Positions 16,188 to 24,443 of a stretch of DNA of 55,646 nt are shown here, in pieces. The notes beneath the pieces are model-generated. The model did not search any database, was not told the origin of the DNA, and saw nothing but the letters and a program-made list of their open reading frames with translations. Made by a program: the position numbers and the translations under genes. This DNA is from Haloarcula sp. DT43 (lineage in GTDB: Archaea > Halobacteriota > Halobacteria > Halobacteriales > Haloarculaceae): assembly GCF_037078405.1 (NCBI RefSeq), contig NZ_JAYMGZ010000007.1, positions 1-55,646 of the forward strand, given 5' to 3'. The first letter of the stretch is position 1; every line of letters starts with the position of its first letter.

Positions 16188-18635
16188 TCAGAGTTCCGGG
16201 ACTGCCAGGTGGAACTCCTGGTTTCTCGCTTCTAACAGACAGAGGTGAAACCCCTCCTTGCGCGAGAGGTTCACGAAGCTCTTCCGCTTGTCGCGGTTGA
16301 ACAGTCCGCTGGAAGTGGCTTCCTCGGCGGTCTCGAGCGCCCCCGGCTCGAAGAAACTGCTCGTGACGAGAAACGCCGAGGCGAAGGACTTGGAGGCGTT
16401 GCCGACCCGCTCGGCGTTTCGAACGAGGTCCGACATCTGCCCCTCGGAGGCCGGTTCGCGCGAGTCGTTGATGTTCGCGACGACGAGGGGGTTCCCCATC
16501 CGGTCGCGGACGACCACGTCGAACCGCTCCTGAGAGCGGTTCTCCTGGCCGTCTTCCGTGTAGGTGACCGTGACGCTCCCGTTCAGTTCGGCGCGGTCGA
16601 CGGCCGGGAGAGCCTCGTAGAGGTCTTTCATCGCACCCGCGTGCCCGGTGTCCCGGATTTCGTAGAGGAGGTTCCGGATGAGCCAGTTGACGAAGCGGTA
16701 CTGGATGCTGTCCTCGAGGAACTCCTCGAAGGGCGTCCCGTCGACAGTCGCGCCCTCGGCTTCGAACTGCGTGTGGTACTCCAGCCTGAGGTTCGCCTCG
16801 ACATCGTCGCGGCTCGCCTCGCCGTCCCTGGCCTCCTCCAGCGTCGCCTTGCCCTTCGAGTCGTACCTGACGAAGAGGTTCGTCCCGTTTATCGCCTCGC
16901 CGGCGCTTATTCGGGTCCCGTCGCTGGCGGTGTCGGTCTGTTCGTCGAGTCGTTCCTCCAGCCGTTCGATTTCGGCCCGCGCGTCAGCGAGTTCCGACTC
17001 CAGGCGGTCGCGCTCGTCCCGGAGGTCCTGGTTCGTGGCCTCCAGGTCCGCGAGGTCGGATTCGAGTTCCGACACCGTCTCGGCCCGCTGCTCCAGTTCG
17101 GATTCGAGTTCGGCGACGCGCTCGCTCTCAGGCGGTGCCGACTCGTCGCCGGCAGGCGCGGGTGGCCGGTCCGCCGTCGGCGACGCGTCTTGCGGTGCCG
17201 GTTCGGCCGTAGGACGGGGCTCCTGGGGCGACGACGGCTCCCGTGTGCCGGTTTCGGGCGACGGCGCCGGGTCGTCCTGTGCCGGCTGGTCGCGCCGTGG
17301 CGTCGATTGCTGGGTCCCCGTCGGCGCGGTCTGCGCGGCCGTCACGCTCGCAGTCTCACCGCCGTCGCCGGACTTGCCCGGGTCCAGCGACGGGACCGAG
17401 CGGGTTTCGAGGTCCGTCCCGGAACTATCCGACCCGGACTCCGGCGTCGCCGCGGACCCCTGGGAGGGGCGTGCCTCGGTGCTTCCGCTCGGCTCCGAAT
17501 CGGGCCGTTCTGCCCGGCGGTCGGGCGCGTCCTCGCTCCGAGCCGGGGCGCTCCGGGCACTGGCCTGTCGCGTGTCCTGGGTCTGTGGCGGGTCCGTCGC
17601 CGGGCTCTCGGCCTTCGCGGCGGCGTCGCGCTCGGTGGTCTCCCGCTCGGCGGCGCTACGGTCTGGTTCCGACCGTGTCTCGGCGTCCGTGTCCGTCGCC
17701 GCCGTCGGCTCGGTCGCCTCGGCGTCCGGCTGGCGGTCCGCGCTCGGTTGGTCGTCCGGCTCGGAGCCTCGACCGGACCGGCCCGGGGCCGCACCGGCGG
17801 CTTTCGAGCCCGGCGGGCCGCCAGCCGCGGGGCCGCGGTCCGGCGTCGCTTCCGCCGTCGTCCGGGGTCCCTCGCTGTCGTCGGTTCCGGCGGCCTCGGC
17901 CGGTTCGGGGGACGGTTCCACCGGGTCGTCAGTGGGGGGGTCGTCCTGTGGTTCGTCCGACGCCGTCGCGTCTGTGGCGTCGGTCACACCGGCGTCAGCC
18001 GGTTCGTCGGCGACGGCGTCAGCGTCGGCAGCGTCGAGCGGGTCGACGCCGGCGGCCGCCGCGTCGGCCGACTGCTCGTCCGTGTCCGTCTCCGGCGGTT
18101 CCGGAATCTCGACGGGCTCTATGTCGACCGGCATGACCTCGTAGATGCCGACCTCGTCGTCGGCCGTCTCGAAGGCCTCGTCGTCGGTGAGCAGTTTGTC
18201 GGAGTTGCCGACCCAGGCGACGCTCATCGAGCGGCCCTGGTGGTAGACGGTGTAGTAATCGCCCGAGAGGACGTTTTCGGAGAGCTCGATGAAGCCGGTG
18301 AAGTTGCCATCCGACAGCGTCCTGTCGACCTCCGCGAGCGCCGTGTCTTCGGTGTAGTACTGTGCCTTGACCTCGTCGGCGCGCTCCTGCATCACCGCGA
18401 GCAGCGGTAGGGCCTCGTGTGGCGACCGCTTGGCCGTGCCCGACGCGTCCTCGAAGTCCTCGATGGTGCCGTCGAGGACGCCGACGACGGTCCCGTTCAA
18501 CATGAACAGGCGCGTCGGACCCGCGATGACCGCGCCGGAGAACTCCTGTCCGGCGAGGTCCTGCAGGCCCGCGAACCCGCCGTCGAACGGAACCGACTCC
18601 CAGCCGTCGACCCGTTCGACCGTGCGTGTACTCAT
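16188..18635 (-). CDS. Large protein with disordered middle, coiled coil and conserved C-terminal domain (DUF7527-like), 815 aa
   Basis: Residues 1-195 are a folded domain (DGWESVPFDGGFAGLQDLAG ... SMSVAWVGNSDKLL). Residues ~200-510 are a low-complexity stretch of Asp, Glu, Ala, Pro, Ser and Thr, surely disordered. Residues ~512-575 are a coiled coil (VAELESELEQRAETVSELES...). Residues ~580-815 are a second folded domain (NLFVRYDSKGKATLEEA ... KEGFHLCLLEARNQEFHLAV) with nuclease- or PD-(D/E)XK-like alternation but no motif I can name. No signal peptide or membrane segment is seen. The start at 18635 has a TATA-like CTATTTG 26 bp upstream. It looks like a scaffold linking two ends; I recall the family as haloarchaeal only. 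Confidence 0.78.
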   Translation of the reverse strand: MSTRTVERVDGWESVPFDGGFAGLQDLAGQEFSGAVIAGPTRLFMLNGTVVGVLDGTIEDFEDASGTAKRSPHEALPLLAVMQERADEVKAQYYTEDTALAEVDRTLSDGNFTGFIELSENVLSGDYYTVYHQGRSMSVAWVGNSDKLLTDDEAFETADDEVGIYEVMPVDIEPVEIPEPPETDTDEQSADAAAAGVDPLDAADADAVADEPADAGVTDATDATASDEPQDDPPTDDPVEPSPEPAEAAGTDDSEGPRTTAEATPDRGPAAGGPPGSKAAGAAPGRSGRGSEPDDQPSADRQPDAEATEPTAATDTDAETRSEPDRSAAERETTERDAAAKAESPATDPPQTQDTRQASARSAPARSEDAPDRRAERPDSEPSGSTEARPSQGSAATPESGSDSSGTDLETRSVPSLDPGKSGDGGETASVTAAQTAPTGTQQSTPRRDQPAQDDPAPSPETGTREPSSPQEPRPTAEPAPQDASPTADRPPAPAGDESAPPESERVAELESELEQRAETVSELESDLADLEATNQDLRDERDRLESELADARAEIERLEERLDEQTDTASDGTRISAGEAINGTNLFVRYDSKGKATLEEARDGEASRDDVEANLRLEYHTQFEAEGATVDGTPFEEFLEDSIQYRFVNWLIRNLLYEIRDTGHAGAMKDLYEALPAVDRAELNGSVTVTYTEDGQENRSQERFDVVVRDRMGNPLVVANINDSREPASEGQMSDLVRNAERVGNASKSFASAFLVTSSFFEPGALETAEEATSSGLFNRDKRKSFVNLSRKEGFHLCLLEARNQEFHLAVPEL

Positions 18636-18724
18636 TACCCTCACCAAGCCGGATGGTGAACAAATAGTTTGTGCCCACGGGCGCGGTCCGATGGACATAT
18701 CACGATTCGGCCGCAAGCCATTGT

Positions 18725-19120
18725 ATGGCAGAGGAGCCGGGACTAAGCGACCAGTATCCGACCGCGAGTCCGTGGCCGCTGTTCGTCGCACTGGGACTGA
18801 CACTGTCTGAAATCGGCGTGTTCGTCGGGCTCTTTCCGGTGGCCGTCTTCGGCCTGATACTGTTCGGCGGCAGCATCGCCGGCATTCTCACGGAGTCCGG
18901 GTACGCCGAACGGCCGTGGCCGACCCTGCTCGGCATCGGGGTCGTCCTCGTCGTTCTCGCTGCTGCATTTACAGTCTGGCAAGTCCCGGCCGCCGACATC
19001 GCGCTCTCGAACGTCGGGACCGGGCCCTTGCTCACACGGCTGGTGGCCGTCGCCGCTGCCGGTGCCGTGATGATTGCGATGGGCGGCGTCGCCTCGATAA
19101 TGGAACAGACTGCGGCCTGA
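18725..19120 (+). CDS. Four-helix membrane protein of the cytochrome oxidase cluster, 131 aa
   Basis: MAEEPGLSDQYPTASPWPLF precedes four hydrophobic segments (about 17-37, 40-58, 67-90 and 103-126). It is typical of the small membrane proteins next to haloarchaeal terminal oxidase genes. The ATG at 18725 is 26 bp after a CATATCAC TATA box; the frame upstream to 18671 is not coding. It precedes the other small cox-cluster gene and coxA on the same strand. It may help assemble or stabilise the oxidase, which is inferred from position. Confidence 0.7.
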   Translation: MAEEPGLSDQYPTASPWPLFVALGLTLSEIGVFVGLFPVAVFGLILFGGSIAGILTESGYAERPWPTLLGIGVVLVVLAAAFTVWQVPAADIALSNVGTGPLLTRLVAVAAAGAVMIAMGGVASIMEQTAA

Positions 19121-19176
19121 GTCCGTTCGACTCGGAAACCAACACTCTATTTACTGGCCTGTTCTAACGGGCAGGT

Positions 19177-19428
19177 ATGGCACTGTTCGGGTTCGAAAAA
19201 GAGACCCTGCTCGACCTCACTGTGAACGTCATCCCGCTCGGGATTCTCTTCTTCTTCATCGTCGCGTTCGCCGCGTTTCCGGCGTTCGGGACCGACCCCG
19301 TCTTCTCCGGGATGCAGTTCGCGCTGATAATCTCGATGTTCCTGCTGCTCGCGGTCCTGACCTACTACGCGGGGAAGGCCGTCGAGAACGCCGAGAAGGA
19401 AAAGGGCGAACTCGGCCACGAGGACTGA
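19177..19428 (+). CDS. Two-helix membrane protein of the cytochrome oxidase cluster (DUF6684-like), 83 aa
   Basis: MALFGFEKETLLDLTVNVIP starts a protein with two membrane helices (about 16-36 and 45-66) and a charged C-terminus (ENAEKEKGELGHED). The TATA-like TATTTACT is centred 26 bp before the ATG. Its place directly before coxA and its shape match a small haloarchaeal oxidase-linked family. No cofactor ligand is visible, so a structural or assembly role is the likeliest. Confidence 0.72.
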   Translation: MALFGFEKETLLDLTVNVIPLGILFFFIVAFAAFPAFGTDPVFSGMQFALIISMFLLLAVLTYYAGKAVENAEKEKGELGHED

Positions 19429-19573
19429 GACGGACGCGTCGCCGCTCGCGACCGGCGACAGTGTAGCTTTTTTCAGGGTTTCTTAGGGTTTCAATGCCTA
19501 CCGGGAGCCGTCTCGCCTCGACGCCGCCGCAGGAATCGACCCTTTGATAATGGCCGAGTCCTGAAAGGCGACT

Positions 19574-21355
19574 ATGGTAGCAGGAGATATTGTGCTGACG
19601 GGGCTGATGGCCGTCCTCCTCGTCGGCGTCGCCGCGCTTCTCACCCGTGTCGAGAACTGGCGGTCGTACACGCCGCTCGCGGGTGGCGGGGCCGTCACGG
19701 GTGACGAGACGACCGTCATCAACCGTGAGAAGCCCGCAGGTATCATTCGCTGGCTAACAACCGTCGACCACAAAGACATCGGGCTGTTGTACGGGGTGTA
19801 CGCGGTCATCGCCCTGGCCGTCGGTGGCATCATGGCGATGCTCATCCGCATTCAGCTGGTCACGCCCGCCGGAGCCATCCTGGGCAACAACGCCTACAAC
19901 TCCATCCTGACGAGTCACGGCATCACGATGCTGTTCCTGTTCGGGACGCCCATCATCGCGGCGTTCGCGAACTACTTCATCCCGCTGCTCATCGGGGCCG
20001 ACGACATGGCGTTCCCGCGTATCAACGCCATCGCGTTCTGGATACTCCCGCCCGCCGCGTTGCTCATCTGGGCCGGGTTCTTCCTCGCTCCGGTGACGGA
20101 GAACATGATCGAGCCGGCCCGCACGGCCTGGACGATGTACACGCCGCTGTCGGTCGAGCAGTCCAACCCCGGCGTCGACCTGATGCTGCTGGGGCTGCAC
20201 CTCTCCGGTATCGGCGCGACGATGGGGGCGATTAACTTCATCGCGACCATCTTCACCGAGCGCGACGGCGAGGTAGACTGGGCGAACCTCGACATCTTCT
20301 CGTGGACCATCCTCACCCAGTCCGCGCTCATCCTGTTTGCCTTCCCGCTGCTTGGCAGCGCCATCGTGATGCTGCTGCTCGACCGGAACCTCCAGACGAC
20401 GTTCTTCGCCGTCGAGGGCGGTGGCCCGCTGCTGTGGCAGCACCTGTTCTGGTTCTTCGGCCACCCCGAGGTGTACATCCTCGTCCTGCCGCCGATGGGA
20501 CTGGTCAGCCTCATCCTGCCGAAGTTCTCCGGCCGGAAGCTGTTCGGCTTCAAGTTCGTCGTCTACTCGACGCTGGCCATCGGTGTCCTCTCCTTCGGCG
20601 TCTGGGCCCACCACATGTTCTCGACGGGCATGGACCCGCGGCTCCGGGCGTCGTTCATGGCCGTCTCGCTCGCGATTGCGATACCGAGCGCGGTCAAGAC
20701 ATTCAACTGGATAACGACGATGTGGAACGGCCGCCTGCGCCTGACGACGCCGATGCTGTTCTGTATCGGCTTCGTCTCGAACTTCATCATCGGGGGCGTC
20801 ACCGGCGTGTTCCTCGCCTCCATCCCCGTGGACCTCATCCTCCACGACACCTACTACGTCGTGGGCCACTTCCACTACATCGTGATGGGCGCTATCGGCT
20901 TCGCGGCCTTCGCCGGCATCTACTACTGGTTCCCGGTGTTCACCGGCCGGATGTACCAGCGCACTCTCGGAAAGGCCCACTTCTGGCTCTCGATGGTCGG
21001 GACCAACGTCACGTTCTTCGCGATGCTCGCGCTGGGCTACCTGGGGATGCCCCGGCGCTACGCGACCTACCAGTTCGACGGTGCTATCGCGCCGCTGACG
21101 CAGGTGGCGACGTTCCACCAGGTGGCCACCGTCGGCGCGGTCATCCTGTTCGTCGGCCAGCTGTTCTTCGTCTGGAACATCGTCCAGTCCTGGCTCGAAG
21201 GCCCGAAAGTCGAGGACGGCGACCCGTGGAACCTGGAACGCGACGGCATGCTCGACCGTGAGTTCCAGTGGTTCGACGAACAGCTCGAAGCCGAGGAGCC
21301 CGAGAAGGACCCGTCGCTGCTCGCCGACGGCGGGCAGGAAGAAGACGGCTCGTAA
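19574..21355 (+). CDS. coxA: Cytochrome c oxidase subunit I (A-type heme-copper oxidase)
   Basis: This 593-residue membrane protein carries the heme and CuB centres of a terminal oxidase. After a first TM segment at 5-23, the canonical 12-helix core begins at WLTTVDHKDIG. LTSHGITMLF holds a heme a ligand His. FGHPEVYI holds the CuB His, the proton-channel Glu and the cross-linked Tyr, so it is A1 type. WAHHMFSTGMD holds the two CuB His residues. VVGHFHYIVMG holds the heme a3 and heme a ligands. The extra N-terminal helix and acidic C-terminal tail are haloarchaeal features. TATA is centred 26 bp before the start. Subunit II and III genes are not in the window. Confidence 0.95.
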   Translation: MVAGDIVLTGLMAVLLVGVAALLTRVENWRSYTPLAGGGAVTGDETTVINREKPAGIIRWLTTVDHKDIGLLYGVYAVIALAVGGIMAMLIRIQLVTPAGAILGNNAYNSILTSHGITMLFLFGTPIIAAFANYFIPLLIGADDMAFPRINAIAFWILPPAALLIWAGFFLAPVTENMIEPARTAWTMYTPLSVEQSNPGVDLMLLGLHLSGIGATMGAINFIATIFTERDGEVDWANLDIFSWTILTQSALILFAFPLLGSAIVMLLLDRNLQTTFFAVEGGGPLLWQHLFWFFGHPEVYILVLPPMGLVSLILPKFSGRKLFGFKFVVYSTLAIGVLSFGVWAHHMFSTGMDPRLRASFMAVSLAIAIPSAVKTFNWITTMWNGRLRLTTPMLFCIGFVSNFIIGGVTGVFLASIPVDLILHDTYYVVGHFHYIVMGAIGFAAFAGIYYWFPVFTGRMYQRTLGKAHFWLSMVGTNVTFFAMLALGYLGMPRRYATYQFDGAIAPLTQVATFHQVATVGAVILFVGQLFFVWNIVQSWLEGPKVEDGDPWNLERDGMLDREFQWFDEQLEAEEPEKDPSLLADGGQEEDGS

Positions 21356-21410
21356 CTCCCGTTTCGGTCAGTCTGTTTCTGCGTTCGTTCTCCGACTCGC
21401 CATCCGGCTC

Positions 21411-21503
21411 TTAGCTCGCGCCGGAGACGAGCACCATCGCCGTGACGAACATCATGAGTGCGATTCCGGTGAGGACGAGAAACAGGAGTTCCTTCTGTGA
21501 CAT
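21411..21503 (-). CDS. Tiny membrane peptide in the cytochrome oxidase cluster, 30 aa
   Basis: The 30-codon frame MSQKELLFLVLTGIALMMFV... ends at TAA and is one hydrophobic helix with a polar N-terminus. It is below usual gene-finding cut-offs. Support is the precise TATA-like CCTTTTTCAC on the minus strand at 21524-21534, 26 bp before the ATG, and its place between coxA and a second small membrane gene. It could be a single-helix subunit like those in other oxidases; that is inference. Confidence 0.6.
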   Translation of the reverse strand: MSQKELLFLVLTGIALMMFVTAMVLVSGAS

Positions 21504-21561
21504 AGGGTCGCTACGGCGCGGAAGTGAAAAAGGCTAATCGTCTCCGAGCCGTTGTCAGGAC

Positions 21562-21831
21562 ATGAGCAACCGAGCCGAGGCTAGGTCCGGACAGCAAATC
21601 GTCCTTCGGCTGTACGTCGCTATCGTGATTCTCGCCGGCGTGATGGGGTTCGTGCTTGGGAGCATCCGGCCGGAGGACCTCCAGCCGGAACTGTTCGGCG
21701 TCATCGCGCTGCCGCCGACCCCGGTCGGCGTGGCCGTCTACGGGTTCGTCACCATCGCCGTCGTGCTCGGCGCGTTGCTCGGGCTCGTCGTGTACGTCTC
21801 TGGCCGAATTGACGACACGGCCGGGTCCTGA
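21562..21831 (+). CDS. Two-helix membrane protein of the cytochrome oxidase cluster (DUF7520-like), 89 aa
   Basis: MSNRAEARSGQQIVLRLYVA begins the protein, with membrane helices at about 15-35 and 54-80. A TATA-like GGCTAATCG is centred 26 bp before the ATG and lies back to back with the promoter of the 30-residue gene. Its stop is 6 bp from the stop of the convergent mutase gene. Context points to the oxidase; no catalytic residue is seen. Confidence 0.68.
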   Translation: MSNRAEARSGQQIVLRLYVAIVILAGVMGFVLGSIRPEDLQPELFGVIALPPTPVGVAVYGFVTIAVVLGALLGLVVYVSGRIDDTAGS

Positions 21832-21837
21832 TAGCGG

Positions 21838-23541
21838 TCACGCGACGCTCGCCGTCTCCTGATAGCTCCCGTATTCCGCCTCGAAGACGGCCATGATTTC
21901 GCCCATCGTGGCGTAGGCCTTCACCGCGTCGACGATGACCGGCATCACGTTCCCGCCGTCGTCGAGTACCGCCCGGAGGTCGGCGAGGGCCGCCTCGACG
22001 GCCTCGTCGTCGCGGTCGGCCTTGACCGCCGCGAGCCTGTCGCGCTGGCGCTCCTGGACGTCCTCGTCGACGGTCAGAATCTCGGGTTCGGTGTCCTCCG
22101 CGACGGTGTACTTGTTGACGCCGACCATGACCTCGGCCTCGCTCTCGACGCGTTGCTGGTACTCGTAGGCGGCGTCCTGAATCTCGCGCTGGAAGTAGCC
22201 GTCCCGAATCCCCCTGAGTACGCCGTCCCGAACGGAGCCGTCGCCGAGTTCGTCCCGCACGTGGGTGATGTACGCCATCGCCTGCTCCTCTATCTCGTCG
22301 GTCAGGGATTCGATTGCGAAACTGCCGCCCATCGGGTCGACGATGTCGGCGGCCCCCGACTCCTCGGCGATTATCTGCTGGGTCCGCAGGGCGACCCGCA
22401 CCGCTTGCTCGGAGGGGAGGGCCAGCGCCTCGTCGAAACTGTTCGTGTGGAGGCTCTGGGTGCCGCCGAGCACGCCCGCGAGGGCCTGTATCGTCACGCG
22501 GACGACGTTGTTCAGCGGTTGCTGGGCGGTCAGCGACTGCCCGGCGGTCTGGGTGTGGAACTTCAGTTGCTTGCTCGCCGTGGCCTCTGCGCCGTACCAG
22601 TCGTCCATCACGCGGGCGTAGATGCGCCGGGCCGCGCGGAACTTCGCTATCTCCTCGAAGATGGAGTTGTGGGAGTTGAAGAAAAAGGACAGCTGTGGGG
22701 CGAAGTCGTCGACGTCCAGGCCCCGCTCCAGGCAGTCCTCGACGTAGGCGAACCCGTCCGCGAGCGTGAACGCCAGTTCCTGTACGGCGGTCGAACCGGC
22801 CTCCCGGATGTGGTACCCCGACACCGAGACGGGCTTGAACTTCGGCGTCTCCTGGCTGGCGAACTCGATGACGTCGGTGACCAGCTTCAGCGACGGCTCC
22901 GGGGGGATGACCCACTCCTTCTGTGCGATGAACTCCTTGAACATGTCGTTCTGGAGGGTCCCGCGGACCTCCTCGCGCGGGACGCCCTGCTGGTCGGCCA
23001 GCGCGATGTACATGGCGTAGACGACCGGCGCGCTGGGGTTGATGGTGAACGAGGTCGAGACCTCGTCGAGGTCGATGCCGTCGAACAGTCGCTCCATGTC
23101 CGCCAGCGTGTCGACGGCGACGCCCTCCTTGCCGACCTCGCCGTCGGCCATCACGTCGTCGGAGTCGATGCCCATCAGCGTCGGCATGTCGAAGGCCGTC
23201 GACAGCCCGGTCTGGCCCTCGTCGATGAGGTAGTGGAACCGCTCGTTGGTCTCGTCGGCGGTTCCGAAGCCGGCGAACTGCCGCATCGTCCACTGCCGGC
23301 CGCGGTACATCGTCGGGTAGACGCCGCGTGTGAACGGCTCCTCGCCGGGGAAGCCGATGTCCTCGTCGTAGTCGATATCGGCGACGTCGAGCGGCGTGTA
23401 CAGCCGGTCGACGTCGAGGTTCGACACCGTCGAGAACTGCGACCTGCGCTCGCCGTAGGCGTCAAGAGCGGGGTCCAGCGTCTCCGACTCCCACTCGTCT
23501 TTCCGCTCGCGGATGCGTTGGAGGTCCGACTCGTCGAACAT
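21838..23541 (-). CDS. mcmA1: Methylmalonyl-CoA mutase large (substrate-binding) subunit
   Basis: This 567-residue protein interconverts methylmalonyl-CoA and succinyl-CoA with adenosylcobalamin, serving propionate and odd-chain or branched fuel breakdown. Motifs are RGVYPTMYRGRQWTMRQFAG, FDMPTLMGIDSDD, SVSGYHIREAGSTAVQELAF and NNVVRVTIQALAGVLGGTQS. The C-terminus has no DxHxxG cobalamin-binding domain, so a separate small subunit is needed, as in many archaea; that gene is not in the window. The ATG at 23541 has a TATA-like box 26 bp upstream; the frame to 23601 crosses it. The cobalamin link to cbiX nearby is notable but not operonic. Confidence 0.94.
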   Translation of the reverse strand: MFDESDLQRIRERKDEWESETLDPALDAYGERRSQFSTVSNLDVDRLYTPLDVADIDYDEDIGFPGEEPFTRGVYPTMYRGRQWTMRQFAGFGTADETNERFHYLIDEGQTGLSTAFDMPTLMGIDSDDVMADGEVGKEGVAVDTLADMERLFDGIDLDEVSTSFTINPSAPVVYAMYIALADQQGVPREEVRGTLQNDMFKEFIAQKEWVIPPEPSLKLVTDVIEFASQETPKFKPVSVSGYHIREAGSTAVQELAFTLADGFAYVEDCLERGLDVDDFAPQLSFFFNSHNSIFEEIAKFRAARRIYARVMDDWYGAEATASKQLKFHTQTAGQSLTAQQPLNNVVRVTIQALAGVLGGTQSLHTNSFDEALALPSEQAVRVALRTQQIIAEESGAADIVDPMGGSFAIESLTDEIEEQAMAYITHVRDELGDGSVRDGVLRGIRDGYFQREIQDAAYEYQQRVESEAEVMVGVNKYTVAEDTEPEILTVDEDVQERQRDRLAAVKADRDDEAVEAALADLRAVLDDGGNVMPVIVDAVKAYATMGEIMAVFEAEYGSYQETASVA

Positions 23542-23612
23542 ACTCCCGTATTTGTCATCATTTAGCAAGAAGGTTCGGGCGGTGTCGCGTGCGGCGGTCA
23601 CGCGGCCCGGAG

Positions 23613-24404
23613 CTAGTCCTGCAGCCGTTCCGTCGTCTGGACGAGCGGGTGATGTGCGTAGTCGACGACCTCGATGTCGTCTATCGACTCCAGGTCAGAG
23701 TCGGCGGCCGTCTCGGCCATCCCGAGTTCGACCGTCTCGTCGAGGACGATGACGTAGGCGTCCATCTCGTCGATGTCGAGCCGCGCGGCGGCTTTGACGC
23801 GGTGGTGGCCGTCAGCAAGCAGGAGGTCCCCGCCGTTGTCGATGACGACGAGCGGTTCCGCCAGCCCGTGTTCCAGCTCGTACACTCGGCCTTCGAGTTC
23901 GTCGGCGTACACCGTCGTCTGTGTCGGCGTCAGATTGGCAAGCTCCACCTCGCGGCGGTCTTCGTGTGTCGTGATGCCGTGGATGTTTTCGAGCGTCCGG
24001 CTAAGCTTGTCCACCTTGCCCGGCGTCGCCCGCTCGATCTGTGAGCGGATGACGTCGGCGTTCGAGATGATACCGACGAGGTGGCCGGCGTCGTCGACGA
24101 CCGGGAGCTTCTGGATGCCCGACCGCAGGATAACGCGCGCTGTGTCCTGAACGGCCATGTCGGGATGGGCCACGAGGATGTCGTCAGTCATCACGCGGAA
24201 CATCGGCTCGTGGTCTTCCGCCAGGAGCAGGTCGCGCGCGCTGACGAACCCTTCGACGCGGCGGCCGTCAGTCACCGGAAACCCGCTGAAGTGGTCGTTG
24301 TCGGCGATACGTCGGGCGACCTCCCCGACAGTGTCGTCGAGTTCGACGGTGACAACCTCGCGTGTCATGTAGTCTCCGACCGTCGGTCGACTCGATTCCT
24401 CCAT
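23613..24404 (-). CDS. CBS-pair protein with ParB/sulfiredoxin-like domain
   Basis: Two CBS repeats come first (about 8-62: TVGDYMTREVVTVELDDTVG; about 72-125: MTDDILVAHPDMAVQDTARV), an adenosyl-nucleotide sensor. Then comes a ParB/Srx-fold domain with PLVVIDNGGDLLLADGHHRV, whose DGHHR is the ParB-type GExR phosphate-binding motif, followed by an all-acidic tail. The start at 24404 rather than 24431 is chosen because CTTTTTTGCC is 26 bp before 24404. It follows the DHH gene on the same strand. A nucleotide-sensing regulator is likely; a chromosome-segregation role is not supported because the ParB HTH is missing. Confidence 0.82.
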   Translation of the reverse strand: MEESSRPTVGDYMTREVVTVELDDTVGEVARRIADNDHFSGFPVTDGRRVEGFVSARDLLLAEDHEPMFRVMTDDILVAHPDMAVQDTARVILRSGIQKLPVVDDAGHLVGIISNADVIRSQIERATPGKVDKLSRTLENIHGITTHEDRREVELANLTPTQTTVYADELEGRVYELEHGLAEPLVVIDNGGDLLLADGHHRVKAAARLDIDEMDAYVIVLDETVELGMAETAADSDLESIDDIEVVDYAHHPLVQTTERLQD

Positions 24405-24443
24405 CGGCACTGAATTCTCGACCGACGGCAAAAAAGGCTCCCC

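Noticed and set aside
16245-18410. Open frame of 721 codons on the plus strand over the 815-residue gene
   Set aside because: It is an antisense shadow of a high-GC gene: strongly Arg/Val-rich with no family signal, while the minus frame has clear domains and a well-placed promoter.
23613-24404. Reading the ParB-like domain as a chromosome partition protein for the nearby origin
   Set aside because: The HTH needed for parS binding is missing, no ParA is adjacent, no parS palindromes were noticed and the origin is over 7 kb away.
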